Positions 62,637-64,000 of a stretch of 64,000 nt of DNA are shown in pieces; the first letter of the stretch is position 1; every line of letters starts with the position of its first letter. The notes under the pieces were generated by a model that saw only the letters and a list, made by a program, of their open reading frames with translations, ran no database searches and was not told where the DNA came from. A program made the position numbers and the translations under genes. Location: the NCBI RefSeq assembly GCF_000006565.2, contig NC_031472.1, positions 2,660,227-2,724,226 of the forward strand, read 5' to 3'. This stretch comes from Toxoplasma gondii ME49 (taxonomy: Eukaryota > Apicomplexa > Conoidasida > Eucoccidiorida > Sarcocystidae).

Positions 62637-64000
62637 CAGAGATTTCGTGTCCGTCACTGCCTTGTGCATGTACTTGAACACATTTTGTGTGCGCCCTTCT
62701 TTGGGATACATCGACTGTCTTCTCACCACGTGCATCGATTCAGTGTGGTGCCCTCCTTTTGGGAGCGCAGGACAGCAAGTGCTGATCGTGCACTCCCTTT
62801 GGTCCCGGAGCCACCAAGTGCACAGACGGTTTCTCTTCGTTCATGATCTCCCCCTTTGGAACCGTACATGAGTGGACATCGTCCGTTCGGCAGAAAAAGC
62901 TGAAACATCGAATAGTTTTGGTAGTGACATTGCTTGTGGAAAGACAGGAATGCGATTGCGGGCTGACGATGCCTATATGCGCCATACTTCTCACTCAGAA
63001 AGAAACTACGGCGGCTGTACGGAATCTCTATTTATCCTTTGTAAAATCAGATAACTTATTTCTAAGCCGTCAGTCGCGTAGACTTCCGCACAATCCCGCT
63101 GATGAGAACCACTTCAAATGCAATCCGATGACTGTACCAAAATATTAATGATCACGAGCATATGGAATTCCTATAGGACAATGCTTGACAATCGCAGTTC
63201 TTATTTCCATACATTGTCTGGGTAGGATCGTTGTGAGGCCAACACGCTAACGCGAAGTCACCCAATTAGCGGCGTTGTGTCGCCTTTGGAACCGCTGACT
63301 GGCACGACGTCGGAATCCTACGTCGCTTCACTTGTGGAGTTTATTGGCGTGAACCCTTTTATGCAAAACACCGTATCTGACGTTATTTTTGAACTGCGTT
63401 TAAGGAGGATGCGGATGACGTCAACCCTTTGTTCTGTAGCAGTGCGTAATTGCGCCGGATGGCTGTCGGTCAGATCCTGGTTACACAGGGGCAACCTCAG
63501 TGTTCCAGTGAGGAATGTTGAAAAGTAGTTCATCCAGCAGGACCAGGAGTGGTCGCTGTCTCCTTTTCTGACGTGTATGAATAAAAGAACCATCAAGGGT
63601 GAGTGGGTCGTACCTAATACAATTTGTCTGTGGTTGTCCGGCCAGATGTCTCAAGACGTCTTCCCAGAGGCTCTAAAGAAGGGTTGGCTGCAGACGGCCC
63701 TCGATATTCTTACATTGAAAGTGTCCCATGATCCTGCACGTTTCTGCGCTGGCGAAACTGAGGAAGTGTTTACGAGGTCGCGGCAGTGCTGTGTGAGGAG
63801 ATACTGCCTGGTTTTTTCAAGTCATAAAAGAAGTGGTGAAGATCACACGCGTGACGGTGATTGCGGTGAGTAGGCGACGTATCATTGATGAGCAGGGTGA
63901 GTGATGGGAAGAGGAAAATGCGATTCAGTGCGTATGGCCGCGCATCCTCCATGGGACAGTCACAATGGTATCCTTCGTTTGCGGGTCGAAGCCGGATTCA
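62637..64000 (+). other. probable 3' continuation of the EF-hand gene, not resolved
   Basis: Open stretches continue on the plus strand: FVSVTALCMYLNTF (about 62644-62690, in another frame than the preceding exon), 63277-63420 (ESYVASLVEFIGVNP), and a frame from 63646 after a CCGGCCAG acceptor (MSQDVFPEALKKGWLQ). None can be joined with confidence. The gene may continue beyond the window edge. Confidence 0.35.

Overview
This window is eukaryotic nuclear DNA from an apicomplexan parasite. It is most likely a coccidian of the Toxoplasma, Hammondia or Neospora group; I cannot name the species from sequence alone. The evidence is: genes split into many short exons with GT-AG introns and pyrimidine-rich acceptors; (TA)n microsatellites inside introns; long Ser/Arg/Pro-rich protein extensions; a plasma-membrane type H+-ATPase with over 20 exons; and a ribosomal-protein promoter carrying the two elements described for Toxoplasma ribosomal-protein genes. 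I found no tRNA, rRNA, CRISPR array, prokaryotic operon or intact transposon.

Layout from left to right. (1) 106-5526 (+): the 3' part of a large protein with an apparently duplicated [PH-like + leucine-rich repeat] module and an acidic tail. (2) 9257-10583 (-): helical exons that may continue gene 3. (3) 10944-16483 (-): a predicted type II membrane protein with a long cytosolic Ser/Arg-rich region, one membrane helix and two thrombospondin type 1 (TSP1) modules. (4) 19698-34312 (+): a P-type (P3A) plasma-membrane H+-ATPase, at least 23 exons, two of them with GC donors. (5) 36684-39988 (-): a small protein resembling Mediator subunit Med10. (6) 41575-46331 (+): a ribose-phosphate pyrophosphokinase with a long N-terminal extension and a hydrophobic segment. 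(7) 48794-51652 (-): a protein whose N-terminal domain resembles the negative elongation factor subunit NELF-A. (8) 52835-55250 (+): ribosomal protein L9 of the large cytosolic subunit, complete in three exons. (9) 58026 to at least 62636 (+): a protein of repeated EF-hand pairs.

The genes form three head-to-head pairs (3/4, 5/6 and 7/8). There are tail-to-tail neighbours at 4/5 and 6/7. The genes do not form one pathway. They are plasma-membrane energetics, nucleotide precursor synthesis, translation, RNA polymerase II transcription (two candidate factors), calcium binding and a surface or secretory protein.

Exon borders were worked out by hand from reading frame, splice-site sequence and phase matching. 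They are firm for the ATPase, the pyrophosphokinase, L9 and most EF-hand exons. They are good for the Med10-like, NELF-A-like and PH-LRR genes. They are incomplete for the TSP1 gene and for the 3' ends of the NELF-A-like and EF-hand genes. The most interesting items are the NELF-A-like and Med10-like factors, the inverted-topology TSP1 protein and the duplicated PH-LRR protein.
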